Below, in pieces: positions 33,589 to 45,782 of a DNA stretch of 64,000 nucleotides. Position 1 is the stretch's first letter, and every line of letters begins with the position of its first letter. Source of the stretch: Bryum argenteum (Eukaryota; Streptophyta; Bryopsida; Bryales; Bryaceae); assembly GCA_037043015.1 (NCBI GenBank), contig CM073326.1, forward strand, positions 5,491,845-5,555,844, written 5' to 3'. Made by a program: the position numbers and the translations under genes. The notes under the pieces were generated by a model that saw only the letters and a program-made list of their open reading frames with translations, searched no databases and was not told the DNA's origin.

Positions 33589-34289
33589 GGTTGATAGTGC
33601 TAAAGATCCAATAGCATCAACAACAAAATCCTATCCAAACGTTTGACGTGACGTGCTTTAGCGTAGAATTATCATGAATATTGCACCTCTCCTTATGACC
33701 TCCTTTGCTTCAATGCCTGCAATCATCAACAACTAGTTCTCAATACGTGAATGGATTATAGAATGAAATATAATGCTTGTGTTGGAGCATAATATATTAT
33801 GAACCAGGTTATAGGAGTAATGAATAAGAATGCATTATCCTCCTCCACAAGCAGATCATAGAATGAAACTCTCAAGGGCACTAATGATTACTTCTCATGA
33901 AACTGACAAAATACACAACACATTGGTTGAACCAAAAGACCTTCAACCATGATCAAGAAGCACAATTAATAGCAAGCACATGTCAAGCGAAATCCTTGAG
34001 AACCGACCAGATCACATGAAACATTTGTGCCGATGTCTGCTTACAAAAAGTAGACAAAAAGTAGAGACTGAAGAATGAACGAGCGAGCACGAGATTGAGC
34101 AGTACCTTTCATGCACAGTCCACTCGAGGTAACCAAGCAACAGCTCCAAGTGTCTGAAAATAGATTAATGTCAGAACCTGCCACCTACAAGATCCAATTC
34201 ATCAAAACTTCGTTTGATTCCATCATGTAAAGACGTCTCCTCAGTGCTCACAGACGGACTTGATTGCAGCTACTGCAAATCTTAGAATT
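33589..34289. other. Region upstream of TIR-NB copy 2
   Basis: Paralogous to 14,507-15,240, with small indels. Non-coding; expected to contain the 5' UTR and promoter or leader introns. Confidence 0.4.
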
Positions 34290-35770
34290 CAGCTTGCATC
34301 CACATGACCCATGCTCGATGAAAGTCTCATAGAAAGTCATCGAGCATATCGTACTCTAGGAACTTAGTTCTCGATGGTGCTGCCGGCGATAATCATCAAG
34401 CTCAGAAGCAAACATTCAGATAGCAAATCCAGAAATCCCAAGCGGCCACAAGCAACGTAGCTATTCTCAAATTCTATCGATCATGTTCAAATGAACACGG
34501 GACACAGAATGCTGCTGCTGAACTCTTGGAACCAAAACCATTTACAAACAGCCACCGTAACAACATCCTCATCAAGCACGTTCTTCTCTACGAACTTAGT
34601 TCGTGTCAATACTGGCAGTCTGGCAGCCGTGATTGTCATGCTCACAAGTACCAATCAAATAGCACTCCACGGATTCCAAGCGCCCACAAGCATCACAGTA
34701 GCTCGTGATGGAACACCTAGAACTTGCTTTCACATCTCATCAGACATTCATTCATACATACACTTCGTGAAAGACCTCAGATATCAACTCCAAGTTGGTG
34801 ACATAGCTAATCATCAAGTCCTGTTAATCGTGTTCAACATGCAATCCTGAAGCACATGGTCGAGGGAAGCAACTTCAAATAATCACCGAAAAGTTTTCAG
34901 AAATGGCCGCCCATGAAGACATTCACAACATCCTCATCGAGCACACTGATCTTAGTTCTCGATGATACAGGCGGCGATTATTCAACATGCTCGCAAGTAC
35001 TAATCAGATGGCACTTCTAAACATCCCAAGCCCCAAGAAGCATCACAGTAGCTCGGGATGGAAGACCCAGAACTTGCTCTCAGATCTCACCAACCACTCA
35101 CCCACACAGTTTTAAAAAAGACCTCGGTAAGAGACATCAAGTTAGCAACATAGCTATTCACCATATTTTACTGATCATGTTTAACATGAAAGTCAACAGA
35201 ATATGGACACAGGATGATGCTAATGAGCTTTTTAAACAATCAGCTGAAACCATTACAGAAACAGCCACCGCAGTAATCGGTAACAACATCCTCATCAATC
35301 ACATCATACTGGCAGACAGTATTATTTGTCAAGTACTAATCCACGAATACCAAGCGCCCACAAACACCACAATTGCTCGTAATGCAAAAACCCAGACCTC
35401 GCTCACATCTCATCATAACTTACACACACAGTCCTTGGAAGACCTCGCTTACCGACACTTACATAGTCATATAGCTGTTCATCATGTTCTATTGATCATA
35501 TTCGACATGCAAGTTCAAAGCACATGACCAGAAGATACTGCTTTGTAATCACCTGAAACCTAAGTTTCAGAATCGGCCGCCCAAGTAGACATAGAAATCA
35601 TCCTAATAGAGCACAATGTTCCTCATATCATTAGCAGCAAGTTATCACGCTCACAAGATCAGATAGCACCTCCACGAATCCCAAGCATCACAGTAGCTCG
35701 TGTGCAGGGAAAGACCCCGAACTTGCTCTCACATCTCATCAAACATTCAACATGACATGCCTCAGATACA
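34290..35770 (-). repeat. Decayed 355-bp coding-like tandem repeat, unit 2 copy
   Basis: Same array as 15,241-16,955, with repeat landmarks near 34,340, 34,564, 34,930, 35,288 and 35,598. The unit nearest the receptor is shortened by a deletion, and no unit is open across its length. The open frame of the unit-1 copy is therefore not preserved, which argues against it being a conserved gene. Confidence 0.6.
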
Positions 35771-36200
35771 GACATGAAAGACTGTCAAGGACGAAGGGAA
35801 CATCCGAAACCCACCTTCTGCGGACCTTGAACCCACACCCAGCGGCCTTGTAGCGCACCAACTACTGTCCAGCCACGTATGCGGCACAGATCGCACATAC
35901 AGAGCTACCTCAGCCAGCAAGTAATAGACAACGAGGAGCATGAAAGATCTCCAGAGAACAAACTTCGGCCAAGACGCTACACCTTCCGAGGGTTTCACTC
36001 GCAAGCTACGGTGAAGCTCGAGAAACCCCCACAGCGTCGTCCCTACGCTTACGCTCTCTGTACAGGAAACGAGGACCGTAAGATCAGACGAGACCGGATC
36101 TGTTGCAGGGAAGGCGGGGACGCCGAAAGTCGAGCTACTGTGGGATTCTCCAGAATCTGGGCTCCGACTGAAGTCGTCCACGCAAAGAATATTCTTTCAG
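35771..36200 (-). promoter_or_regulatory. GC-rich conserved block upstream of TIR-NB copy 2
   Basis: Nearly identical to 16,956-17,345. The minus-strand frame is open over 139 codons here (36181-35762), again without an ATG and without a recognised domain. Confidence 0.35.
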
Positions 36201-36208
36201 TAGATTAA

Positions 36209-36548
36209 CCTACGGGCAGCCCAAAATTGGATTACAGCATCTTTTGGGCTTGGGCATCATGAATAGTGTACTTTTTGAACTTGGGCATCATGAATGAATC
36301 AATCAATGATGAGCTTGCAACCTCCTACAAGGTTGTGTACAACCCCAACCTACCTACCACAATCCTTTCAAAGCACAAAATCACTCTCACAACCTATGAT
36401 TTGAATTGTAAAATTTCACCTTTCGAATGCATCATAAGAAGGTGACCAGTGTGACATCAAAATATAAGTGAAAAGTTGAGTACAATGAGAGCTACATAGC
36501 AGATTCTATTGGAATCAAGCCCCTTGGGCTTGCTTGGGCATTTTTGGG
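36209..36548. mobile_element. 340-bp MITE flanked by TTAA
   Basis: TTAA at 36205-36208 and 36549-36552 bounds a 340-bp sequence starting CCTACGGGCAGCCCA and ending TGCTTGGGCATTTTTGGG. Terminal inverted similarity is weak (CC-A-rich starts with a GGGCA/GCCCA core). Related copies lie at 17,364 and, inverted, at 22,440. It is non-coding. Confidence 0.6.
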
Positions 36549-36552
36549 TTAA

Positions 36553-37670
36553 CCCACAAGTACAATGCAATGAAGCCGACCTACTTTGTATGTGTATGTG
36601 TATATCAAATCTTAGATTAATATTCCTTATCAATTGTGAGATCGTAATGTTCAAAATTGGAGGGAAAAAGATTTTTTCCTTTGTTTTAGAAAGGGTAACT
36701 AGTTTTATGATGGCTTGAAACACCACTTTGGTAGAAATTTTGATTTAAGACTCTTCAAAGTCTTGTTCATGTGAATTAGAAACATCTCTGTGGAATTTCG
36801 TACCCTCATGCAACCTCCATGCTTACGGCATATTGATTATTGCTAAAATAAGTTGGTCGCTTTGTGTCAATGCTCGGTACTGTAGTGCTGGTTACAATTG
36901 CATGGAGTTTTCTAGACACCTGAGCAGGTTCATAGTGCCGTACCTCCGTCCAGGGACCTGCTGTTTTTGGTTTTCTGGAGGGACAGTAGAAGCTGATTTT
37001 CTGCAGCAAAATCCATGAAGATGTCATACGATTTACAGACTGTAGAGTTTTACTTCGAGTGAATGAAGACGCCATCTCCGTCATTAGATCGTCTCTGTGA
37101 TAACGTTACTCTACATAAGAAATGCAAAAGTATATGTTTGTTGGTATGCTCCGAGATCCAATGGTCGATCGTCAATGTACTTGAACATGTCGCAGGCCGG
37201 ACAGACAGAACTTTCGATTCAGGTACGTGCATGTGTCTAGTGAAAAGAAAGCATCCAGTGAAGAGATTCATGTGCAAAGTCCAAAGTCATGCTTTCGAGA
37301 ATATCAAGTTCACAATCCCCCAAGAGAAAACAAAACCCCCGATTGTGCAAAAACATTACTCCATTGAAACTCATATAATCCAACCACTTGACCTCGTAAC
37401 TACAAGCGACCATTCACTCAAACAATAGGGTACATGTTGACAGGCTACCAACGTTTTTACTCGTGATAATGTGAGCTACAATCTCAAAATGTCTGGCACT
37501 GCAAATCGCATTTTCTTTATATATCAACAGTGAACAGTGTCTCATTGAGCTCAATGAATGAAGCGTTTCATAGACGTGCTCGAGCTTGATGAATGAGCAG
37601 GTTTTATGAAATAAAATTACATAATCTAAACTATGTGAATGTGGGTGTACAAATTAAAGCAATCGGAGGT
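36553..37670. other. Border of duplication unit 2 and spacer before the sphingosine kinase gene
   Basis: Bases up to about 36,825 match 18,345-18,597 and mark the right border of unit 2. Bases 36,830-37,670 contain no supported gene and include the 3' flank of the kinase gene. The ORF at 37,063-37,428 matches no family I know. Confidence 0.45.
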
Positions 37671-40600
37671 TCAAGGAGGACAGAAGATGGTAGCTAGACC
37701 TTGTCGCACTGAAACCTCAACTGGAGGGCCATACGACATGAGATCCTTGCTTGCATCCCCTACTGAGCCTCTGCCTCGTGCCATTATCTCCCCATCCACG
37801 TCGATGTAGCCTCCTTGCACATCACTTTTGTACTGTCCTCCAGGATCTAGCCGAAATGCCTTCACCTGCACTCACACACAAATTCACCATTATTATGACA
37901 TGCATGGAATCTAGACCGGTGAGAACTTTTAAGATCAAGGATCCAAGTAAGGTGAGGCTTTTGGTCCTGTCAACAAAACCTTGATGGGCTTTTATTATCG
38001 AAGATCCAAGCAGACAGACAGGTGAGGGTTTTCATCATCTTCATTCTTGTCTTAGTGATTAGTTTTTTAGATACTAGGCAATTCTGTTAAAATGGGAACT
38101 CCAAGTGCCATTTTGTTATGACAATATGATACTTTAGTGGCATATTTTGGTTGGTGCCATTACGGAGCGCATATGGCTTCTCCATAATATCAATCTTTCT
38201 TTTTCTGGATATATCTCTTTCTCTTGAATTCTAGACTCCAGTTATAAGTACCACTTTTGCCGAATATTGCCATTTTAACAAAATTAAGGTTAGAATGGAA
38301 CACTTTCTCCGATGGTGGGAGGGATACTCATGTTTTTTCTCTACATTGCTAGATATTCTGTTTCAAACTTGCCATGTGGTAGTTGAAGGTGGAAAGTCTC
38401 TTAAAAACTCAAACTCTACAAGCACGGGAAGTGTACCTTGATATACTCCACATACTTCGACTTGATGTGACCCCCAGTTTGAATCTGAAGGAGAAGATTC
38501 AACAACGTCCAGCGAGGACAATCCTTCATGATGATCAGGTCCAAACACCCATCTGAAAACTGCAACTCCAGAATTGCGGTTTTAGAGATACAACCAAATC
38601 TCATACCAAAATCAGAGCACTAAAACAAGAATGCACCGAACACTATTTCGACCTTCGCATTCACATATCGAGTCAGAGCTCCAAAACCACCAAAAAATGT
38701 TTGGTTATTTCGACTACCTTGGCATGCGGGGCGGGTTTCAGAGTCTCGTTAGAGAAGGGCACATTGTTGAGCCAAATGAGGATGAAGGGACCTTCCATTT
38801 CACGCCATTGCGAAGTAGAAGCATCCATGGAATCAGCAGGTGGTTGTTTCGTCTGCAACAAATTGTTACTGGACTCATCAGAATCATACGAGCTCGATGC
38901 CTCGAGCGCTCCACCATGAAATGGCGTCCCTGTGCCTTCGTATCCTGGCGCTGGAACGTAATAGATGTGTCCTGTGTACTTTCGAAGGTTGCATATCCTC
39001 ATCAATGTCTGCAACAGAACAAACAACCACCTCTTAGCATTTTCAGATCTCTCGAAACCCTAAACCTTAGCCTAATATAGTCATATTCATAAATTCAATA
39101 TCTTTTCAAACTTTTGAGATTCTTTGCATACATAATCATACATCACAATGACTTTCTGATTAGAATTGTATCCTTGAGTCAAGGATAATTTACCCATTTG
39201 ATGTGTAATTGCTACAGAAATCGATGAGAAATATGAAATCTAGCAACTGTAAATTGTGTCAAAAATCGATTTTACGAATATGAATAGAAAGCAGAATCGA
39301 GGCACATACATAAACGTCCAGACGTAAGGCTCCCATCCATCTCAATCTCTCCGATTCGATATCCACATCCGCAACTAGTCCTACCATCAGAGGGTAAGTA
39401 AGATGTGGTTAGCGTATATAAAAATTCTATTCGTATACTTACGTCTAAGATTGATAGCTATACTCCCAGAATCTAAAGCGATACAATATTGCATAGAATG
39501 AAAGAGAGGTGTACCCCATGCTAGCACCGAAAACATCTGCAACACGTCCTACCATCAGAGGATAGCTACGATGTGGTTAGAACAATTCCATGAATATACT
39601 TTTTCAATAGTTTAACTTCCAGAATGTGTAGCATGTTCCTACTGTACGAATGTTGTATAGAATGAACGGGAGGTGTACCCCATGCTAGCATCAAAATGAG
39701 ATGAAACTTCACATTCGATTGCTTCGCAGTAGCTACATCCAGCGGCTGCGTCTGCCCTGCCATGCACCTCAAATCAGTCCAACATAGAACCAGCTTTCCC
39801 ATCATCATCCATTTTGGAGCTTTCGAAGAGGAAATCTTAAAACCATCAACGTCTACTTACCTCGTATGACAAGGAAAGTAGCACTGGCAGCATCACAAGG
39901 CTCCCCGACGTGATCCAACACCGACATCGCCATCCCATTCCCTGTCCCTGCTCATCAGAAAGCAACATGTAAGCATTCTCAAGCACTAAACCCTGGAATC
40001 ATACTAACATAAAACCCTAGGATCATGAGTATCAGCATGATCTCATACCGGCAGGGACAATGCCAATTGGCATTTTGATAGCACGTTCCCAATCAGGACG
40101 ATCCATGAGTCCATTCAAAACCTCCACGAGAACACCATCGCCACTCACACACACGATTCCATCGAATTGGGATAAATTCTCCGTGAGAGCCAATTCTTTC
40201 GCATGTCGCATGTACTGCGTCTCTGAAAAAGCCAACCTCCATAGTCTTAAACCATAACCTCAAGAACGATGTAAGCTATTAGAGAATGTACTTTTCGAAA
40301 TCCCACCGTTCTTTGACCTCAAAAATCATTGTATCATTCGAAAGCTAATGTACATTTTAGAGTGTCCGAAATCCCGGCTGCCTGACGAAGAACCTCGGAC
40401 ACACTCGCAGTATACAATTCACCATCCAAAAACAAACGTAGCATTCATACCTTTCAGAGTGTACGAGATTCCAGCTGCTTTAAGAAGAGGCTCCACACTT
40501 GTGGTAAACAATTTCATACCCGTTCCTTGACCACCAAAAGGATTCACAATCACAAGCAACCTCCTAGGTCGACCTGCACACCCATTCAAAAATCAGTAAA

Positions 40601-40971
40601 AAGAGACCCCCTCCGCCCTCACTCTCCTGAGCAAAAAAAGTGGGTGAGTGATTACCGGATTGGTCAAGAATGCGTTGAATGGAGTCCGACCAGAGCTTGC
40701 AAGTGGCAACATCCCGAAACTCCATAGCCATATCCTTGCGTTTGCGTCCGGCTAGGTTCTTTCCACAGCAACTGGACGACGAGCTCATCATCTTGAAAGT
40801 GTGCAGAAGGATAGTCTTGGAGTTCGGTGTTTTGAGCCCAATTAGGTCGTTTACGAGCACGAGCTGCGATCCAGGCTGCCATCGTAATACCCCTGTCCCC
40901 AATTCTAACGTCAATGTGACGCTCTTCCCGTCTAGTACCACCTGCTCACTCATCAAATTTGCGTCCGCCAT
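37671..40971 (-). CDS. SPHK: Sphingosine (long-chain base) kinase
   Basis: Phosphorylates sphingoid long-chain bases to the signalling lipids linked in plants to ABA responses and cell death. Nine exons in continuous phase: 40971-40656, 40573-40451, 40222-40049, 39947-39861, 39756-39679, 39374-39310, 39008-38718, 38559-38437 and 37865-37671, giving 483 residues. Diagnostic motifs are the glycine loop VNPFGGQGTG (116-120 core), SGDGVLVEVLNGL (from 173), TGNGMAMSVL, and the kinase-specific WGVADVDIESERLRWMGALRLDVY (spanning exons 5-6). FSDGCLDLI lies near the C terminus, in exon 8. All introns are GT-AG. Start ATG 40971 was chosen because the longer frame upstream opens only with TTG. The length suits the plant SPHK/LCBK family, and no regulatory element was recognised. 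Confidence 0.93.
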
Positions 40972-41587
40972 CGCTAGAATGATCGCATGTCTTCGATTCA
41001 ATCCATTGTTCCTCGGACGGAGTAAAGAAGGAGTGTGCCGGATGCCAGGGAAGTAGGAAAACAGTTGAGTTGTGAGCGGAGAGTGTGGGGAGGCTCGCGA
41101 CGTGCCTTGCCTTGACTGGGGTGCGCGGTTTCGGGGCTTGACTGGGTTTTATTGCCACGGTCTTGGGATCCGTGTTTTTTCACGGTCTTGAGGGGCTTAT
41201 TTCGGTCCCCATTTGGGTTAGGTCCACTGTGGTGGGCTTTTTATCTTATGTTCATGTACCTACCCCTTAATTCTCGTTCTTACAGTTGGAGATAACATAC
41301 TTGTGGATATAGTGCCTGTTTCAATCATCAACTTGCACAACACATGATTTAATTTTCTACATTTAGACATTTCTTGTTGCATATGAACTTTGTCAACGGA
41401 ATACTTTTAATGATTTCATTCCAGATTTGAGGGTAGCCGAAATGAATATGACTCTTAAGCAAGAGTTTCAAAGTAGTGTCAAAATAGCAGTGATGCTTTC
41501 TCATATTGTCATGCTCTAGAAGTAGGTCCAAAATGGTACAAGATCCATAGGGGAAGGGTAGAACCCACAAAGAAGAGTCTTTATGTA
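40972..41587 (-). promoter_or_regulatory. Promoter and 5' leader region of the sphingosine kinase gene
   Basis: Non-coding DNA, GC-richer near the gene (40,980-41,200), consistent with a 5' UTR and proximal promoter. No TATA box was identified with confidence. Bases 41,250-41,587 are AT-rich and featureless. Confidence 0.35.
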
Positions 41588-42051
41588 TTCCCTCTACCTC
41601 TGAAGAAAGTCATGATTTGTTAGAAACTAGTGGGACCCGTGCCGTTGAGCACGTTCAACTTGGATTGCCTAAAGCTATAAAACATTCATAAACTTCAATT
41701 CCACACAATTCGCGGACGTCGGTGTGCACCAACAAGCCTTGACGGTGCTTGATTGAGCGGTTGGTTGAGCGGTTGAGCGGGTGGCGACGGATTCCAGCGC
41801 GGAACCGTCGTGTGAGACAAAGCCTCCTGTATTGTACTCCCTCTGTCCCATTATGATTTTCTGGTAGGTTCTCTCAAATCTACCTTTGGAGGTAGATTTG
41901 AGAGAACCTACCGGAAAATCATAATGGGACAGAGGGAGTAATATAGATGGTTGGGTTTTGTTTTGATGGTTTAGATTACTCAATATTATTGGTTTCTTTG
42001 GTGAGACAAGGGTTTATGCAAAATCATGATCTTTTTCACAGACAAAGGGAG
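41588..42051. mobile_element. Outer Stowaway-like MITE
   Basis: The left end TTCCCTCTACCTCTGAAGAA and the right end (reverse complement CTCCCTTTGTCTGTGAAAAA) are imperfect inverted repeats that continue into a shared TCATGATTT. They are flanked by TA at 41586-41587 and 42052-42053. TA duplication with CTCCCTC-type ends is characteristic of Stowaway (Tc1/mariner-related) MITEs. It is interrupted by a second MITE at 41,837. Confidence 0.6.
41837..41938. mobile_element. Inner palindromic Stowaway MITE (102 bp)
   Basis: Two 49-bp arms beginning CTCCCTCTGTCCCATTATGA are near-perfect inverted repeats (one mismatch seen) around a 4-base centre, flanked by TA at 41835-41836 and 41939-41940. The near-perfect palindrome suggests a recent insertion; it lies within the outer element. 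Confidence 0.85.
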
Positions 42052-42053
42052 TA

Positions 42054-43726
42054 TATTATTTATGATTAAAAGGGGTTTGTTCAATGGATATCATGTGTGC
42101 AAATACCTAATTCCTGGGTGCACGGTTTTTCCCTAGTAGCTAAAGCAATGCGCCAATCCAATGAGGATCCAAGTACTGTAGAGGTGGTTTCCGTAATAGG
42201 CATGTCCTTACCATTGTGTTTGATCTAACGTAGGAGGCTCAAAAACCACACAGTGCCAAATAATCACTCATTTGGCTGCCGCAAATCAAATCTATGAGTT
42301 CAATTTCACCTACTTTGCGCATATTCCAAAAGTGATTCCTTTTGACCACTTCTCAATGAACCTGGCTACAGTATTAAAAAATTGGGAACAGTGATCAAGG
42401 CTTCCTGCTGGAAAAAGTCCCATCCACCTGACTGACAGTAGAAAGGAAGTCCTTTTCAACTTAGGACATAATCATATTCATATTCAATACACACAAACAA
42501 TCATTTGGAAGAGATGACTCTCGTCTCACCGCATAAAAAAAAACAAAACCACAACTTGGGACAGTCCAGTAAGCTAGACGGGCATGCATCTCATGTCAGA
42601 AGAAGCGCAAAAATGGAAACCCCATTCGCCGGGCAAGGCTCTTGCCAGGGTTCAAGTGTATCGGTTTCAATTAATTAACATATTGATTGGTAAGATTATA
42701 AAATAACAATGATAATAATAAAACTTGAAAGGAGTCTTACGTTATGGTGGATGCACACTTATGGAATGTGTCTGGTCCCAGCAATTACAAGTCACAGTCA
42801 TTAAGAAGACAGTCTTCCTGTGCTGCAAGATATGGTACACCAACACCAGCACCAACCTCAAATAAAGCACTGCAAACAACAACTACCATAGATATAGTAA
42901 AGTAGCCAATAATGGCGCAATTTTCAGCTCAGAAAATCAACATATGTAACATGGGGAAAATCAGTTAAAAGCTAGAGCAAGTGGAATCATCATATTTGGA
43001 CTCTTTTACGATGAATTATGTAATTTTCCTTTAAAATGGAAGTACATGTGTTCCTAAAATGGTGCCCTAAAGTGACATCATTTGATAACACAAATGGTGC
43101 CATACAGAGACACCATATAATGTTTGCAGTAAGTACATGGTACTATTGCATGAAGTAGTTATTAGTACTTGTGAGTAAAGAATACTAGAGCTCCATTATC
43201 AGCACAAAACCATGATTGACTGTTCTACTATACTGTATACCATACTTTGAAGTTCGTTGCGTCAATGTGAGTTTGGGTGGTTGTGGAATGGGCTGATAAT
43301 CATCGAGAGCAACAGTACCAGCGCGACAAATGGGGAGCTCCACGAGAAAGCAACAACGGCAGCAACAACCATCAATTGCAATTTGTTATCACTGTGTAGG
43401 AATATGAGAAAAACTTTCGAAAGAATCGCTTTTTCAATATGATCTTGCATGCTAGCAATGTAGCCTCCGTAGGTTATGTACTTGTCCATATCCTCAAAGC
43501 TAGATTGTGGAAATCCTTCACTCTGTACGATGTTATATAACGAGGTTTCTACCTCAGAAACTGCGAATCTCGAAAACGAAGAATGATAGAAGGAATTCCA
43601 GGACACACGAAAGGCAATGTACGTAGCGACCCACCGATGAGAAAGCTGCATCTACTTCCATACCATCACAAGCAACAAGAGAAGCATCGAGACTGTTGAA
43701 ATCGGAAAATTGTACAGCTTGCAACC
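42054..43726. other. Intergenic DNA between the MITEs and the SSL gene
   Basis: No gene supported. A minus-strand frame at 43651-43262 encodes 129 residues with a hydrophobic stretch, but it matches no family and lies just downstream of the SSL stop, so it may be 3' UTR. The rest is AT-rich. Confidence 0.35.
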
Positions 43727-45344
43727 CTAGGTTGATAGAGTATAGACAGCGATGTTGGGTTTAAGAGCAGAGCCAAGGAAGAGCTTGCCCGCATGCTCAA
43801 GGGCGACAGTAGTGAAAAACGCGACATCAGGATCCTGCAGCACCTCCTTCACGTCGCCATTGGGGCCGAAGCGCACCACCATGGCGTTCGTCTTCCCGGC
43901 GGCCATGCCGAACACAAGCTCAGTCGGCATGGGAAGGCGCATGAGGAGAGATTGAGCCCAGGGGTTGGAGCGTAAGAAATCGTCTGTCTTCGTTCTGCCG
44001 ATTGGCATTGATACCCAAAAGTCCCCTTGCTCGTTGCGGCGGATGTTGTCTGGCCATCCTGGTAGGACTGCGAACTCTTCTTTCGTTCCTGCCTTCTCCC
44101 CTTTCAACCAGTATCGACTCAACCTGCCAAGCCCAGCTCCCCAGGATCAAAATGCCACAATCGCAAAACCCTGGTGACAGTGCTTTTTGCACTAGTGTTT
44201 CAACATGGTAGTGTTTCAAAGGGGTGGTTTTGAGTAATTGACAGTGCTTCAAGAAGGTTGAAACATCGTAGAGATTAGGGTATTGTTGGAACAATACCAT
44301 GGTTTTGCAGTAGTATGTGTGCTTGATATGAATTGTGTAAGAATTTGAGGGTTGATAGGAAGAGACTGACCTGCCGGCACGAGTTTCTGCAAAGAGAATG
44401 AAGGTGCCATCCTTGCTCACGGCGACTCCATTCGCCGACTGAAGGTTTTTCAACAACACAGTCGTCTCTTTCGTCTTCAGGTTGAATTTGATTAACCTTC
44501 CTGAGGTCGGAGCCTCCAGAAACTCAACCAAGAATTGCCTGCAGACAATCGATGAAACGACTTCTTTAAACATTCTCACAGTATGAATCATAAACAGGAT
44601 GAGCTTATGACGATGAGTGTACATGTACTGCCACCGACTGCTGCTGTCGGTGAAGTAAAGATTCCCTTCATCATCGAAATCGAGATCATTCGGAAACATC
44701 ATCTTCACACCATCAATCTCAGTCACCACAGCTTCAGCTTCGCCGCCTTCCGCTCCCACTTTCATAATACCCATATACGCATCGGCAATCCAAAGCTCAC
44801 CACTTTCGTGAAACCGCAATCCCAATGGACGGCCACAAATGTCCATCTTCGGAGCAGGTAGATTGCAAGCTTCAGACCTGAACACAAAGCTCGTTCGAAA
44901 GTCACAAGACGAATATCAATGACCTGAAAATAAATTAAAGCTTCAAAGCTCCAAGACGGAAGTTCCACGATTCATGGTTTGTGTAGAAGGACTGTGCCTG
45001 TTTTTCGAGGTGTATGCGAAGGTGCTCCATCCGATCTCGGGCCCGTCGTAACGAAGAACGCGTCCATCGATTACACCAGTGTAGGGTCCTCGTCCTTGTG
45101 AGTCGAATGCTAAGCTCTCCGGTCCGACGACTTCGCCTTGCCACTTGATTTCGGCGTTCTTCAACTTGTTTTGTCTGTCAAACGGAAAGGATTTGAACGT
45201 TGAGGAAGGGACGGGTGCGTTGTACTGTGGTTTGAAGTCGGGGATCAGTCCTTGTCCGTGTGGTGAGAGCTTCAGTGGGTCTGTGCCGAGAAACCACGCC
45301 AGAACTGCTACTAGCACCAAAGCAAATATCGAAAACGGCCCCAT
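43727..45344 (-). CDS. SSL: Strictosidine-synthase-like protein (adipocyte plasma membrane-associated type)
   Basis: A six-bladed beta-propeller protein of the SSL/APMAP family; most plant members lack strictosidine synthase activity and their substrates are unknown. Four exons: 45344-44998, 44877-44629, 44538-44371 and 44123-43727, giving 386 residues. Residues 1-20 (FSIFALVLVAVLAWFLG) are an N-terminal signal or anchor, pointing to the secretory system. Family motifs in order are GPESLAFDSQGRGPYTGVIDGR, NRSEAC, CGRPLGLRF, ADAYMG, PNDLDFDDEGNLYFTDSS, SGRLIKFNLKTKETTVLL, NGVAVSKDGTF and GWPDNIRRNEQGDFWV. The first intron appears to be GC-AG: only the donor AG|GCACAG at 44998/44997 restores NRSEAC in phase. 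The other introns are GT-AG. Length is normal and no damage was seen. Confidence 0.92.
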
Positions 45345-45675
45345 AGCAGATCTCTATGTCCACGATAATTCCTACTTCATCGATCACCTAGACACACAAA
45401 AGTCCAAATCAGAACTCTGGATCAATTCAAACCAGACAAGAATGTATCGATAACAAACCTTCAAGCTTCGACAAATGCTTCCCAGGCTAAGAATGATTTC
45501 GACCCAGACAAGAAAGCTACACAGGTCGAGAACGATTTGATACTATCAAACATGAAGTCACTCACCAACTTACATACTGCCACTTTCAATATACAAAACG
45601 ACGAAGAAAATGGGTGGAAAATTGCAGTACGTACGTCAGGTATAAAGTAAGATGCGCTCCAAAAAGAGATACTGT

Positions 45676-45782
45676 CAGGTAGATGACGTTGGATTCAACG
45701 CCACTTTCACTGTACAGTATATTTAAATAAATAACTTATACTGTACAGTGAAAGTGGCATTAAATCCAACGTCATCTACCTG
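45676..45782. repeat. 107-bp hairpin with 46-bp arms upstream of the SSL gene
   Basis: The left arm begins CAGGTAGATGACGTTGGATT and the right arm is its reverse complement, with two mismatches seen, around a 15-base AT-only loop (TTTAAATAAATAACT). No obvious target duplication flanks it (GATACTGT on the left, CACATGAT on the right). It could be a foldback MITE or a young inverted duplication capable of giving small RNAs. It lies 330 bp upstream of the SSL start codon. Confidence 0.8.

Noticed and set aside
43262-43651. 129-codon frame downstream of the SSL gene
   Set aside because: Unrecognised, adjacent to the SSL stop and probably 3' UTR; one hydrophobic run is not enough to call a gene.
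44996-44998. A GT donor a few bases further (CACA|GT) for SSL intron 1
   Set aside because: Joining there shifts the frame and breaks the conserved NRSEAC-CGRPLGLRF region; the GC donor keeps it.
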